Assembly (NCBI RefSeq): GCF_008638365.1
Contig: NZ_ML703338.1
Coordinates: 124,001 to 188,000, forward strand
Origin: Nocardiopsis quinghaiensis
Lineage (GTDB): Bacteria > Actinomycetota > Actinomycetes > Streptosporangiales > Streptosporangiaceae
Direction of reading: 5' to 3'
DNA: 64,000 bases
Numbering within the stretch: position 1 is the first letter of the stretch; the number at the start of each line of letters is the position of its first letter. Of this stretch, positions 1 through 8,508 are shown in pieces. The notes beneath the pieces were generated by a model. The model ran no database searches. It was given only the letters and a program-made list of their open reading frames with translations, and was not told the DNA's origin. Position numbers and translations under genes: made by a program.

Positions 1-135
1 TCCGAAGCGGACGTGCTGGTCGACACTGGAGGCGACGGAGTCCCCGAGCAGCTCGCAGCCGCGCACCAGGGCCACGCCGGTCTCGTCGCAGGACGTCTCG
101 ATCCCCATGACCAGGGGCAGGTCCCGGTCACTCAT
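1..135 (-). CDS. tsaD: TsaD, tRNA t6A threonylcarbamoyltransferase (N-terminus only)
   Basis: Only the first 45 codons are inside the window; the gene runs off the left edge. The peptide contains [10 protein letters not shown] at about residues 11-20, the hallmark N-terminal motif of TsaD/Gcp, which transfers the threonylcarbamoyl group to A37 of ANN-decoding tRNAs. The ATG overlaps the end of rimI by 8 bp, so it is translationally coupled to the tsaE-tsaB-rimI run upstream. Confidence 0.93.
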   Translation of the reverse strand, partial: MSDRDLPLVMGIETSCDETGVALVRGCELLGDSVASSVDQHVRFG

Positions 136-604
136 GGCTTCCCTCTCCGGCGACACGCCGCATAACGAAGGCGTCCGCCCCCTTGTAGTAGCCGCGCCGC
201 ACACCGACCTGCACGAAACCGAACCGTTCGTAGAGCCTCTGTGCGCGCGGGTTGTCCGAGCGCACCTCCAGGAACATGTGGGTGACGCCGCGGCGTTCGG
301 CCTGGAGGAGCAGTTCGGTGAGCAGCGCTCCGCCCACTCCCCTGCCCCAGACCTGTTCGGCGACGGCTATGGTCTGCACGTCGCCCTCGGGCGGGCCGGA
401 CCACAGCCCGGCGTAGCCCACGAGCGCGTCCCCGGACTCGGCCACCAGGTAGTAGCGGGCGGGTTCGGCCAGCTCGGCGCGGAGCATGTCCTCGCTCCAG
501 GCGTCGAGCGGGAACAGGGTGCGTTCGAGGGTCATGACGGCCGGGACGTCGTCGCCGGTCATCTCGCGCAGGCGCACACCGGCCACTTCGGTCATTTCAC
601 CCAC
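128..604 (-). CDS. rimI: RimI-like ribosomal-protein alanine N-acetyltransferase
   Basis: This is a 158-residue GNAT-family protein. The acetyl-CoA loop is the V-W-G-R-G-V-G-G run at about residues 84-91, followed by the conserved segment [17 protein letters not shown]. Family members acetylate the N-terminus of ribosomal protein S18 and sometimes other proteins. It lies between tsaB and tsaD with short overlaps on both sides (13 and 8 bp), the usual actinobacterial arrangement, where rimI often travels with t6A genes. The true start may be the second ATG (MTEV), three codons in. Confidence 0.9.
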   Translation of the reverse strand: MGEMTEVAGVRLREMTGDDVPAVMTLERTLFPLDAWSEDMLRAELAEPARYYLVAESGDALVGYAGLWSGPPEGDVQTIAVAEQVWGRGVGGALLTELLLQAERRGVTHMFLEVRSDNPRAQRLYERFGFVQVGVRRGYYKGADAFVMRRVAGEGSHE

Positions 605-1269
605 TGGCGTACCTTCTTCGGGGCACCGGGCTCCACCGCGTCCGGACGTCGCAGGTAGAGCGGATTGGGCTCGGGGAGTTCCCCGCCCCGGCGCAGGCGC
701 AGCAGGGCGAGCTCGGCCATGGCTGCGGCGTCCGGGTGGAGCGGGTCCACGGGGTCCGAACCGGTGCCGAGCACGTCGGCGTACATGCGGGCGCCGTCGC
801 CGACCAACGGCAGGCCGCCGGTGTCCAGCTCGGCGGGCCGGTCGACGCGCACCTCGCCCACACGGGTGAGGTGGTCGTCGTAGCGCGCCCAGAACACCTC
901 CTTGCGGCGGGCGTCGGTCATGGCGACGAAGGGCTCGGTGCGTCCGGTGGCGAAGGCCAGGGCGTCCAGGGTGGCGATCCCGTGGCAGGGGACGCCGAGG
1001 GCCTCGGCCAGGGCGTGCGCGGTGGCCAGACCGACCCGAAGGCCGGTGTAGGGACCGGGGCCGATGCCGACGGCGACGTGGTCGAGATCGGCCAGGGCGG
1101 TCCCGGCCTCCTCGGCGAGCCGCGCGACCGTGGGGCTGAGCAGCTCGCCGTGTCGGCGCGCGTCCACGGAAGCGGCGCTGGCGCGCAGGGTGAAGGCCCC
1201 GTCGGGGCCGCTCTCACCGATGGCGGCGGTGACCGCCGGGGTGGCGGTGTCGAAGGCCAGGAGCAGCAC
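592..1269 (-). CDS. tsaB: TsaB, t6A biosynthesis partner of TsaD
   Basis: This is a 225-residue protein of the ASKHA fold, starting MLLLAFDTATPAVTAA. The motif GIGPGPYTGLRVGLATA at about residues 68-84 is diagnostic for TsaB (YeaZ). TsaB has no catalytic metal site of its own; it dimerises with TsaD and recruits TsaE. The start lies 10 bp after the tsaE stop and the end overlaps rimI by 13 bp, so the cluster reads as one operon. Confidence 0.95.
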   Translation of the reverse strand: MLLLAFDTATPAVTAAIGESGPDGAFTLRASAASVDARRHGELLSPTVARLAEEAGTALADLDHVAVGIGPGPYTGLRVGLATAHALAEALGVPCHGIATLDALAFATGRTEPFVAMTDARRKEVFWARYDDHLTRVGEVRVDRPAELDTGGLPLVGDGARMYADVLGTGSDPVDPLHPDAAAMAELALLRLRRGGELPEPNPLYLRRPDAVEPGAPKKVRQWVK

Positions 1270-1279
1270 GGGCAGCCGC

Positions 1280-1792
1280 CTATCCGCGCCCGGCGGTGGT
1301 GCCGGGCAGGTCGGTGCCGGTCCAGCGGTCGCCGACGGCGCGCAGATGGACCGAGCGGGTGTCGTCGGAGTGTCGTTCGATGCGGATCTCCAGCCGCTCG
1401 TCGGACAGTCCCTCGGCCACGCCCTCGCCCCACTCGACCACGGTGACGGAGTCGGGAAGGGTCATGTCCAGGTCGATGTCGTCGATCTCGGCGGCGTCGC
1501 CGAGCCGGTAGGCGTCCACGTGCACCAGGGAGGGACCGCCGGTCAGGGAGGGATGGATCCGGGAGATGACGAAGGTCGGGGAGGTGACCCGTCCGCGCAC
1601 GCCCAGGCCCTCACCCAGGCCCTGGGTGAAGGTGGTCTTCCCCGCGCCGAGCGGACCGGACAGGATCAGCAGGTCGCCGGGTCGGGTGAGCGCGGCGAGG
1701 TCGCGTCCGAGGGCGCGCATGGCCTCATCGGTGACGGCGGTGACCTCACCGACGGTGGCCGCGCCTGGAGTGGTTGCTGTCGCGTCTGTCAT
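1280..1792 (-). CDS. tsaE: TsaE, t6A biosynthesis ATPase
   Basis: This 170-residue P-loop protein has the Walker A GPLGAGKTTF at about residues 45-54, followed by the TSPTFVI and VHVDAYRL segments typical of TsaE (YjeE). TsaE ATPase activity regenerates the TsaBD complex. The start chosen is the ATG at 1792 (MTDATATT). The reading frame stays open far upstream, but that part overlaps alr and has no domain. It is first of the tsaE-tsaB-rimI-tsaD run, which begins 230 bp after alr; that gap shows no gene or clear signal. Confidence 0.93.
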   Translation of the reverse strand: MTDATATTPGAATVGEVTAVTDEAMRALGRDLAALTRPGDLLILSGPLGAGKTTFTQGLGEGLGVRGRVTSPTFVISRIHPSLTGGPSLVHVDAYRLGDAAEIDDIDLDMTLPDSVTVVEWGEGVAEGLSDERLEIRIERHSDDTRSVHLRAVGDRWTGTDLPGTTAGRG

Positions 1793-2022
1793 GGGCTCGC
1801 TGCTCGTGTCGGATGTGGTGGACGGTTCGTGGCTTTCGGAGCGCGCCGGGTCGGGGCGCGTTCCTGACGGGCGCGCCGGGGCGCGTTCCCCATCCAGATT
1901 AGGCGGGGCGGAGGAGAACCGTGACCGGATCGCGGCGATCGGCCGGACGGCCGTGCCGAAGCCCCGCCGGGGTCGTGCCCGGCCCTGCCGGGTCCTCGTA
2001 CGGACCCGCGTACCGCCTCCGC

Positions 2023-3153
2023 TCAGGCCGGGGCGCCGACGTACTCGCGCGGGACCCGGACACCCACCCTGGTGACGATCTCGTACGGGATGGTGTCCAG
2101 GATCCGGGCCCAGTCCTCCGCGGTCGGGGTGTCCGGGTTCTCTCCGGGATCGCCGAACAGCACCGCGTACTCCCCGTCCTCCACCGCGTCGTCGCCGACA
2201 TCCACAACGAACTGGTCCATGCAGACTGTTCCCGAGATGACGCGGGCCCGGCCGCCGAGCAGGACGGGTCCCTTGTTGGTGGCGGCACGGGGGACGCCGT
2301 CGGCGTAGCCGAGCGGCACCAGGGCCAGGGTGGTCTCCCGGTCGGTGACGTAGCGGTGGCCGTAGGAGACACCGCTGCCCGCCGGGACGCGCTTGGTGAG
2401 GGCGATCCGCGAGCGCAGCGTCATCGCGGGGCGCAGTCCGGTCGCGTCGAAGTCCGGGATGGGGCACAGGCCGTAACCGGCGATCCCGCCGCGGACGAGG
2501 TCGAAGCGCGCCTCGGGGAGGGTGAGCAGCGCGGCCGAGTTGGCGATGTGGCGGACCTCGGGGGCCAGGCCCGCCTTGTCCGCGGTCTCCAGCGCCTCGT
2601 GGAAGCGGGAGAGCTGGAGCGCGATGGAGGGGTGGCCGGGCTCGTCGGCGCAGGCGAAGTGCGACCACACCCCGGAGACGCGCAGGTGCCCCTCGTCCTC
2701 GGCGCGGGCGGCGGCCTCCACCAGGTTCTGCCAGTCGGCCGGGTCGACCCCGCCGCGGTTGAGGCCGGTGTCGGCCTTGAGCTGCACGCGTGCGGTGCGG
2801 CCCAGGCGCCCGGCCTCGGCGATCACCGTGTCCAGGACCGCGCGGTCGCTCACCCCGAGGTCGACGTCGGCCCCGACGGCCTCCGCCACCGGTTCGCCGG
2901 GCGGAATGATCCAGGCCAGGACGGGCAGAGTGAACCCGGCGCGGCGCAGTTCGAGGGCCTCGCCGATGAAGGCGGTGCCCAGCCAGGTCGCGCCGCCCGC
3001 GATCAGGGCGCGGGCCGCGGGGAGCATGCCGTGCCCGTAACCGTCGGCCTTGACCACTCCCATGAGCGGAGTACCGCCGGCGAACCCGCGGAGCAGCCGC
3101 GCGTTGTGGGAGATCGCGTCGAGGTCGACGCGGGCGTGCGCGAAGTGAGACAT
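2023..3153 (-). CDS. alr: Alanine racemase
   Basis: This 376-residue PLP enzyme interconverts L- and D-alanine for peptidoglycan. The PLP-binding lysine lies in VVKADGYGHG at about residues 33-42. The catalytic tyrosine lies in GVSYGHRYVT in the C-terminal beta domain, and VCMDQFVVDVG is also conserved. Length is normal for the family. The start is ATG at 3153 (MSHFAHARVDLDAI); a long in-frame extension upstream has no recognisable domain. Alr beside tsaE is a common actinobacterial pairing. Confidence 0.96.
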   Translation of the reverse strand: MSHFAHARVDLDAISHNARLLRGFAGGTPLMGVVKADGYGHGMLPAARALIAGGATWLGTAFIGEALELRRAGFTLPVLAWIIPPGEPVAEAVGADVDLGVSDRAVLDTVIAEAGRLGRTARVQLKADTGLNRGGVDPADWQNLVEAAARAEDEGHLRVSGVWSHFACADEPGHPSIALQLSRFHEALETADKAGLAPEVRHIANSAALLTLPEARFDLVRGGIAGYGLCPIPDFDATGLRPAMTLRSRIALTKRVPAGSGVSYGHRYVTDRETTLALVPLGYADGVPRAATNKGPVLLGGRARVISGTVCMDQFVVDVGDDAVEDGEYAVLFGDPGENPDTPTAEDWARILDTIPYEIVTRVGVRVPREYVGAPA

Positions 3154-3370
3154 GGTTCCAGTGTTCCACGTGCCGAGCACCGGGAGCGGATGTGCGGAAG
3201 GAGCGGCCGGACGGGGTGGCGAATCGGCGGGCGGGGCCGTGACCGTTTTCGGCGGCGTCCCAGGGCATGCGGGATGAACAGGCACGATGCGGCTTTTCCC
3301 GGTGACTCGTAGTACACGGGCACATGTGGGGTAGTAACGGCTTCGAAGCACAGTATCTGGGGGTACTGGC

Positions 3371-4090
3371 ATGACTGAGATAGGAAGCGAACGACCCGTC
3401 AACAGCACACGCCTGTGGTCGGGAGGACTGGCCACGGCCGTCGTCGCGGGGCTGGTGATCTTCGCGGGCACCCTGGTCTTCCGAGGAGTGTTCGGGGTCC
3501 CGGTGCTCGCGCCGGAGGAGGCCGGGAACCTGGGTGACGCGAGCACCGCCGCGTACGCCCTCATGGCCGCCGTCGCCGCCCTGCTGGCCACGGCCCTGAT
3601 CCACCTGCTGCTGCTCAGCGCACCGAGGGCGCTGAAGTTCTTCGGCTGGATCCTGGGGCTGGCGACCGCGATCGCCGCCGTCGCCCCGTTCAGCGAGGCG
3701 GCCGGGATGCCGAGCCAGGTCGCCACGGCCGTGATCAACCTGGTCACGGGTATCGCGATCATCACCCTCCTGCGGAGCGTGGCGCGCTCGGCCACCCTGA
3801 GCAGCCGGTCGGTGGGTACCGGCTCCGCGCGCACGGCGCGGGCGTCGGAGGCGAACGTCAGGCCCGTCGGGGAGACGGAACCGAGGGACGAGACGCGGCC
3901 CGTGGATCCGAAGGAGCCCGCGCAGGGCGAGGATCCCGTTCTGCGGCAGGAGGGCGTCCTGCCCGACGTCAAGCAGGACGAGTACCGCAGGAACCAGGTC
4001 CGCGCCCAGGAGTTGGACGCGGAGGCGGAGCAGGCCAGGGAGCAGGCCAGGCAGAGCCGACAGGCTCCCGGTGACAGGCACGCGGGGTAG
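3371..4090 (+). CDS. DUF6069-like four-helix membrane protein with a charged tail
   Basis: This 239-residue protein has four predicted transmembrane helices in the first 145 residues. The segment FSEAAGMPSQVATAVINL resembles DUF6069 membrane proteins of actinobacteria (recalled, not searched). After the helices comes a hydrophilic, Glu/Arg/Gln-rich tail of about 95 residues, much longer than I expect for the family and probably cytoplasmic. It is divergent from alr across 217 bp and is followed by a strong terminator. Function is unknown. Confidence 0.75.
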   Translation: MTEIGSERPVNSTRLWSGGLATAVVAGLVIFAGTLVFRGVFGVPVLAPEEAGNLGDASTAAYALMAAVAALLATALIHLLLLSAPRALKFFGWILGLATAIAAVAPFSEAAGMPSQVATAVINLVTGIAIITLLRSVARSATLSSRSVGTGSARTARASEANVRPVGETEPRDETRPVDPKEPAQGEDPVLRQEGVLPDVKQDEYRRNQVRAQELDAEAEQAREQARQSRQAPGDRHAG

Positions 4091-4137
4091 CCCGAGACCC
4101 CGGTGACCCGTGGCGCACCCTGACCCGTGCCGCCCGA

Positions 4138-4170
4138 GGGGGGCGGAGCCGAGCGGCTCCGCCCCCCTTT
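4138..4170 (+). terminator. Rho-independent-type terminator after the DUF6069 gene
   Basis: A perfect 13-bp GC-rich stem (4138-4150 with 4155-4167) with a GAGC loop is followed by TTT. It lies 47 bp after the stop codon of the upstream gene. The T-tract is short, as is usual in this GC range. Confidence 0.75.
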
Positions 4171-4229
4171 CGCATGTCCGAACCCCTGGTGGCCGCGAGG
4201 GCCCGGCGTACGCGCCCCGCTGGGCGGGT

Positions 4230-4430
4230 GTGTCCGTCCCCGTGGGGCTGGCCGTGGGCCCGGAGGGGGTGCTGGAGACGGGCCGGGGGAGGGCGCTGGC
4301 CGCACCGGTGCGGGGCACCGTCTTCGGCTCGCCCGTGGCCCCGCTGGTCTGGTACCGGATCGGGGACGGAGTGGAACCGGACGGCTGGCACCGGTTCCGG
4401 GAGCTGATGGAGCACTTCAGGCCCCGTTGA
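4230..4430 (+). CDS. Small hypothetical protein (66 aa)
   Basis: A short frame with very high third-position GC begins at GTG 4230, after the terminator. It ends 14 bp inside the 3' end of the convergent ROK gene. The product ends in VEPDGWHRFRELMEHF, a plausible helix. No ribosome-binding site is convincing and no family is recognised. It may be a real small gene or the remnant of a longer one. Confidence 0.35.
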   Translation: MSVPVGLAVGPEGVLETGRGRALAAPVRGTVFGSPVAPLVWYRIGDGVEPDGWHRFRELMEHFRPR

Positions 4431-5634
4431 TCAGGGCGTCCGCGTGCTCGGGGCTCAGACAGTGCTCGATCACCATGACGGCGGCGCCGACCACGCCGGC
4501 GCTCTCCCCCGCCACGGACGAGACGATGTTCAGGTGCTCGGTGGCCAGTGGCAGCGACCGCTGGTAGATGACCTCCCGGACCCCGGCGAGCAGGTGGTCC
4601 CCGGCCAGGGCGAGCGCTCCGCCGATGACGATGACCGCCGGGTTGAACATGTTCACCGACGCGGCCAGGACCTCGCCGATGTCGCGGCCCGCCTGGCGCA
4701 GCGCGCGCAGCGCGGGCACCGACCCGTTGCGGGACAGCTCCACCACGTCGCGGGCCCCGCCGGCGGACACGCCCCCGGCGGTGAGCCCGGCGGCCAGGGC
4801 GGCGCCGCTGGCCACGGCCTCCAGGCAGCCGGTGTTGCCGCAGCGGCAGGGCCGTTCGTCGCCGCTGGGGACGTGGATGTGCCCCATGTCCCCGGCGGCC
4901 CCCTGCGCCCCCCGGTAGACGCTGCCCTCGCTGATGATCCCGCAGCCGATGCCGGTGGCGACCTTGACGAACATCAGGTGGCTGGCCGCGGGCCAGGCGG
5001 TGTGGTGCTCCCCGAGCGCCATGATGTTGACGTCGTTGTCCACCAGGACCGGCACGTCGAGCCGGTCGTGGACGTAGCAGGGGACGTCGAAGTCGTCCCA
5101 CCCGGGCATGATCGGCGGATTGACCGCGCGCCCGGTGGAGTGCTGCACCGGGCCCGGGAGGCCGATGCCCAGACCGAGCAGCTCGTCCACCCGCCGCCGC
5201 GCGCCCTCCAGCAGGCCGCGGCCCCTCTCCACGACCCAGTCCAGGACGGGCTCTGGGCCCAGCGCGATGTCCAGGTCGGCGCGCTCCTCGGCGAGCACCG
5301 TCCCGGACATGTCGGTGAGGGCGAGCCGGGCGTGGGTGGCGCCCAGGTCGGCGGCCAGGACCACGCGGGCGTCGGGCCGGAAGGAGAAGGTCGTGGGGGG
5401 CCTGCCCCCGGTGGAGACGGCCTCGCCCGCGGGCCCGATGAGTCCGCTGGAGAGCAGGGCGTCCACGCGCTGGGTGACGGTCGAGCGGGCCAGGCCGGTG
5501 ACCGAGGCCAGTTCGGAGCGGGTGCGCGGCTTTCCGTCCCGCAGGAGCTGGAGCAGGGTTCCCGCACCCGGTGCGGCGGTCGGAGCGACGGTCAAGCCTT
5601 GTCCCCCCGGGCGAGTCAGCGCGTCTTCCGTCAT
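4417..5634 (-). CDS. ROK-family transcriptional repressor
   Basis: This 405-residue protein has an N-terminal winged helix (about residues 25-75, ASVTGLARSTVTQRVDALL) fused to a sugar-kinase-like ROK domain. The ROK zinc motif is the stretch CRCGNTGCLE, preceded by GHI, and the ATP-binding DLGATHARLAL lies at about 95-105. NagC/XylR-type members are repressors whose effector is a sugar. It is divergent from the sugar operon starting at 5744 and is its most likely regulator. An AT-rich dyad in the shared promoter region supports this. Confidence 0.88.
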   Translation of the reverse strand: MTEDALTRPGGQGLTVAPTAAPGAGTLLQLLRDGKPRTRSELASVTGLARSTVTQRVDALLSSGLIGPAGEAVSTGGRPPTTFSFRPDARVVLAADLGATHARLALTDMSGTVLAEERADLDIALGPEPVLDWVVERGRGLLEGARRRVDELLGLGIGLPGPVQHSTGRAVNPPIMPGWDDFDVPCYVHDRLDVPVLVDNDVNIMALGEHHTAWPAASHLMFVKVATGIGCGIISEGSVYRGAQGAAGDMGHIHVPSGDERPCRCGNTGCLEAVASGAALAAGLTAGGVSAGGARDVVELSRNGSVPALRALRQAGRDIGEVLAASVNMFNPAVIVIGGALALAGDHLLAGVREVIYQRSLPLATEHLNIVSSVAGESAGVVGAAVMVIEHCLSPEHADALINGA

Positions 5635-5693
5635 ACGAACAGTGAAGCACAGGATCTATTGACCGATCGTTATCAGGCTACTGCGTATCTATC

Positions 5694-5736
5694 CTGCAAC
5701 TTATGCTTGACCATCGACATAAGTCAGGCGTACTGT
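5694..5736. promoter_or_regulatory. Divergent promoter and candidate ROK operator
   Basis: The intergenic DNA is unusually AT-rich. On the plus strand TTGACC (5707-5712), an 18-bp spacer and TACTGT (5731-5736) form a good promoter for the sugar operon. A perfect inverted repeat ACTTATG/CATAAGT (5699-5705 and 5718-5724) covers its -35 box and is a good repressor site. On the minus strand TTGCAG (5694-5699), an 18-bp spacer and TGATAA could drive the ROK gene, giving autoregulation. Binding by the ROK protein is an inference. Confidence 0.55.
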
Positions 5737-5743
5737 TCTGGGC

Positions 5744-6892
5744 ATGTCAGTGAGAAAGGTCACAAGCCTGGGCGAAGCGCCGGATTCCGGGCTGACCGCC
5801 CCGAACGCCTACCGCGCCGCGGTGATCGGCACCGGCTTCATGGGCCGGGTCCACTCCCACGCCGTCCGCGCCGCCGGTGGCGAGGTCGTCGGGGTCACGG
5901 GTTCCTCCCCCGACAAGGCCGAGCGGTTCCGCATCGACAACAACGTCGCCCGGGTCCACGCCGACGCCCTCGAACTCATCCACAGCGACGACGTGGACGT
6001 GGTCCACGTGTGCACCCCCAACCACCTCCACGCCCCGCTGAGCCTGGCCGCCCTGGCCGCCGGCAAGCACGTGGTGTGCGAGAAGCCCCTGGCCACCGAC
6101 GCCGACACCGCGCGCCACCTCGTCCGCACCGCGAAGGAGGCCGAGCGGGTCGCCGTCGTCCCCTTCGCCTACCGGTTCCACCCCATGGCCCGCGAGGCGC
6201 GCGCCCGGGTCGCCACCGGTTCCATCGGCCGCGTGAGCCTCGCCCACGGCGGCTACCTCCAGGACTGGCTCCTGTACCCGGAGGAGGACAACTGGCGGGT
6301 CGACCCCGACCTCGGCGGACCGACCCGCGCCTTCGGCGACATCGGCTCCCACTGGTGCGACATGTTGGAGTTCGTCACCGGCGACCGCATCACCTCGGTC
6401 AGCGCCCAGACCTCCCGCGTCAACGACACCCGCGACGGCCGCCCCGTGACCACCGAGGACCTGGTGGCCCTCCAGTTCGCCACGGCGGGCGGCGTGATCG
6501 GCGGCGCCGTCATCAGCCAGGTCTCCCCCGGACGCAAGAACCGCCTGGTCCTGGAGGTCTCCGGTACCGAGGGCTCCCTGCTCTTCGACCAGGAGCGGCC
6601 CGAGACCCTCTGGGCGGGCAGCCGGGGCCGCACCGGCGTCATCACCCGCGACGACCCCGAACTGAGCCCGGACGCGGCGCGCCTGGCCACCACCCCCGTG
6701 GGGCACCCGCAGGGCTACCAGGACTGCTTCAACGCGCTGGTGTCCGACACCGGCGCCGCCATCGCGGGGAGGATCCCCGAGGGCCTGCCCGTGTTCGCCG
6801 ACGGCCTGCGCGCCGCCGTCCTGGCCGAGGCCGTGCTGACCTCGGCCGACGAGCGCCGCTGGGTCGACGTCCCGGAGGTGGACGGGGGATGA
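5744..6892 (+). CDS. Gfo/Idh/MocA-family sugar oxidoreductase
   Basis: This 382-residue NAD(P)-dependent dehydrogenase has a Rossmann motif (GTGFMGRVHSHA at about residues 29-40) and the family signature CEKPLA, followed by the C-terminal sheet domain of the family. These enzymes oxidise or isomerise sugars and inositols. It is first in the operon and its stop overlaps the ATPase start (ATGA), so expression is coupled with the transporter. The substrate cannot be read from the sequence. Confidence 0.9.
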   Translation: MSVRKVTSLGEAPDSGLTAPNAYRAAVIGTGFMGRVHSHAVRAAGGEVVGVTGSSPDKAERFRIDNNVARVHADALELIHSDDVDVVHVCTPNHLHAPLSLAALAAGKHVVCEKPLATDADTARHLVRTAKEAERVAVVPFAYRFHPMAREARARVATGSIGRVSLAHGGYLQDWLLYPEEDNWRVDPDLGGPTRAFGDIGSHWCDMLEFVTGDRITSVSAQTSRVNDTRDGRPVTTEDLVALQFATAGGVIGGAVISQVSPGRKNRLVLEVSGTEGSLLFDQERPETLWAGSRGRTGVITRDDPELSPDAARLATTPVGHPQGYQDCFNALVSDTGAAIAGRIPEGLPVFADGLRAAVLAEAVLTSADERRWVDVPEVDGG

Positions 6893-8508
6893 CCACCGAG
6901 CTCCTGCTCCGGATGAGCGGCGTCAGCAAGTCCTTCCTGGGCGTGCGCGTGCTGCACGGCGTGGACCTGGAGCTGCACCCCGGCGAGCTGCACGCGCTGG
7001 TCGGTGAGAACGGCGCGGGCAAGTCCACCCTGATGAAGGTGCTGGCCGGCGTGCACCGCGCGGACGGGGGAACCATCGAGCTGGAGGGGAGGCCGGTCTC
7101 CTTCGAGCACCCCGTCCAAGCGCAGCGCGCGGGCGTGACCACGGTCTTCCAGGAGTTCAACCTCCTGCCCGAGCGCACCGTCGCCGAGAACGTCTTCCTG
7201 GGCCGGGAGATCCGCCGCCGCGGCCTGGTGGACGGCCGGGCCATGGAGCGGGCCACCGCCGAACTGCTCGCCGAACTGGGCCTGGAGGGCATCGCCCCAC
7301 GGTCCAGGGTCCGGTCGCTGTCGGTGGCCGAGCAGCAGATCGTGGAGATCGTCAAGGCGCTCTCGCACGACGCGCGCATCATCTCCATGGACGAGCCGAC
7401 CGCCGCGCTGGCCGACCACGAGGTGGAGGTGCTCTACCGGATCATCGGCCGCCTGCGCGAACGCGGTGTGGCGGTGCTGTACGTGTCGCACCGTATGAAG
7501 GAGATCTTCGACCTGGCCGACACGATCACCGTCCTCAAGGACGGGTACCGGGTGGACACCGTCCCCGCCGACGGGGTCAGCCCCTCCGAGCTGGTCCGCA
7601 AGATGGTGGGGCGCCCGGTCTCGGCGGTCTTCCCCGAGCGGCTGGAGCCGCACGGCGCGCACGTGGGGAGGGTACGGCTGTCGGTGGCCGGCGGCGGCAA
7701 CACCCAGCTGGACGGGATCGGCTTCGAGGTGCGCGGCGGCGAGATCCTGGGCCTGGGCGGGCTCCAGGGCAGCGGGCGCACGGAGGTCGCCCACGCCCTC
7801 TTCGGCGTCGAGCGCTTCACCCGCGGCGAGGTCTCCGTGGACGGCCGCAGGGTCGACCCGCGCTCGCCGCGCCAGGCCGTGCGCTCCGGGCTGGTGCTGG
7901 TCACCGAGGACCGGAAGACGCAGGGACTGGCGCTGAACCAGTCGGTCGCGGCCAACGGACGCCTGGTCCTGGACGCGGTCTGGCCCCTCGGGTCGGCCCG
8001 GCGGGCCAGGCGGCTCCCGGGCATCCTCTCCTCGGTGGAGCTGGTCGCGCGCGGCGGCCACGGCCAGGAGGTCCGCTACCTGTCCGGCGGCAACCAGCAG
8101 AAGGTGGTGCTGGCCAAGTGGCTGGCCACCGAACCCGGCGTGATGGTGCTCGACGAGCCCACGCGCGGTATCGACGTGGGCGCCAAGCAGGCCGTCTACC
8201 GGCTGATGCGCGAACTGGCGGCGGCGGGTGTGGCGATCGTGCTCATCTCCTCCGAGCTGCCCGAGCTGATCGGCATGTCCGACCGGCTGGTCGTCCTGCG
8301 GGACGGCCGGGTGGCGGGCGAGCTTCCCGGCGGGTCCGGTGAGGAGGCCGTCATGGCGGCGGCCACCGGATCACCGCACGGGGACGGCTCCGCCGCCCAC
8401 GACCCCCGAGCGTCGGCCTCCGCCGGCGACGCCTCCCCCGACGGCCCGTCGTCCTCCGAGGAGAACGGCGGCGGTTCCCCGGCACGGCACGAGGAGGCCG
8501 CCCCGTGA
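6889..8508 (+). CDS. Sugar ABC transporter ATP-binding protein (RbsA/MglA type)
   Basis: This 539-residue protein has two nucleotide-binding domains, as in RbsA. The first has Walker A GENGAGKST, a degenerate signature SVAEQQ and Walker B IISMDEPT. The second has a degenerate Walker A region (GLQGSGRTE), signature LSGGNQQK and Walker B VMVLDEPT. This asymmetry is normal in the family. A Ser/Gly/Glu-rich tail of about 50 residues follows. The start ATG overlaps the preceding stop, and the end overlaps the first permease (GTGA). Confidence 0.93.
   Translation: MTTELLLRMSGVSKSFLGVRVLHGVDLELHPGELHALVGENGAGKSTLMKVLAGVHRADGGTIELEGRPVSFEHPVQAQRAGVTTVFQEFNLLPERTVAENVFLGREIRRRGLVDGRAMERATAELLAELGLEGIAPRSRVRSLSVAEQQIVEIVKALSHDARIISMDEPTAALADHEVEVLYRIIGRLRERGVAVLYVSHRMKEIFDLADTITVLKDGYRVDTVPADGVSPSELVRKMVGRPVSAVFPERLEPHGAHVGRVRLSVAGGGNTQLDGIGFEVRGGEILGLGGLQGSGRTEVAHALFGVERFTRGEVSVDGRRVDPRSPRQAVRSGLVLVTEDRKTQGLALNQSVAANGRLVLDAVWPLGSARRARRLPGILSSVELVARGGHGQEVRYLSGGNQQKVVLAKWLATEPGVMVLDEPTRGIDVGAKQAVYRLMRELAAAGVAIVLISSELPELIGMSDRLVVLRDGRVAGELPGGSGEEAVMAAATGSPHGDGSAAHDPRASASAGDASPDGPSSSEENGGGSPARHEEAAP

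Noticed and set aside
1280-5650. A 1456-codon open frame on the minus strand spanning tsaE, alr and the ROK gene
   Set aside because: Only the tsaE part (to 1792) has a domain. The rest is an out-of-frame shadow of alr and the ROK gene, long because stop codons are rare at this GC content.
4444-8508. A 1354-codon open frame on the plus strand
   Set aside because: Its first 800 codons are antisense or out of frame to the ROK and oxidoreductase genes. Only the part from 6889 is the real ATPase.
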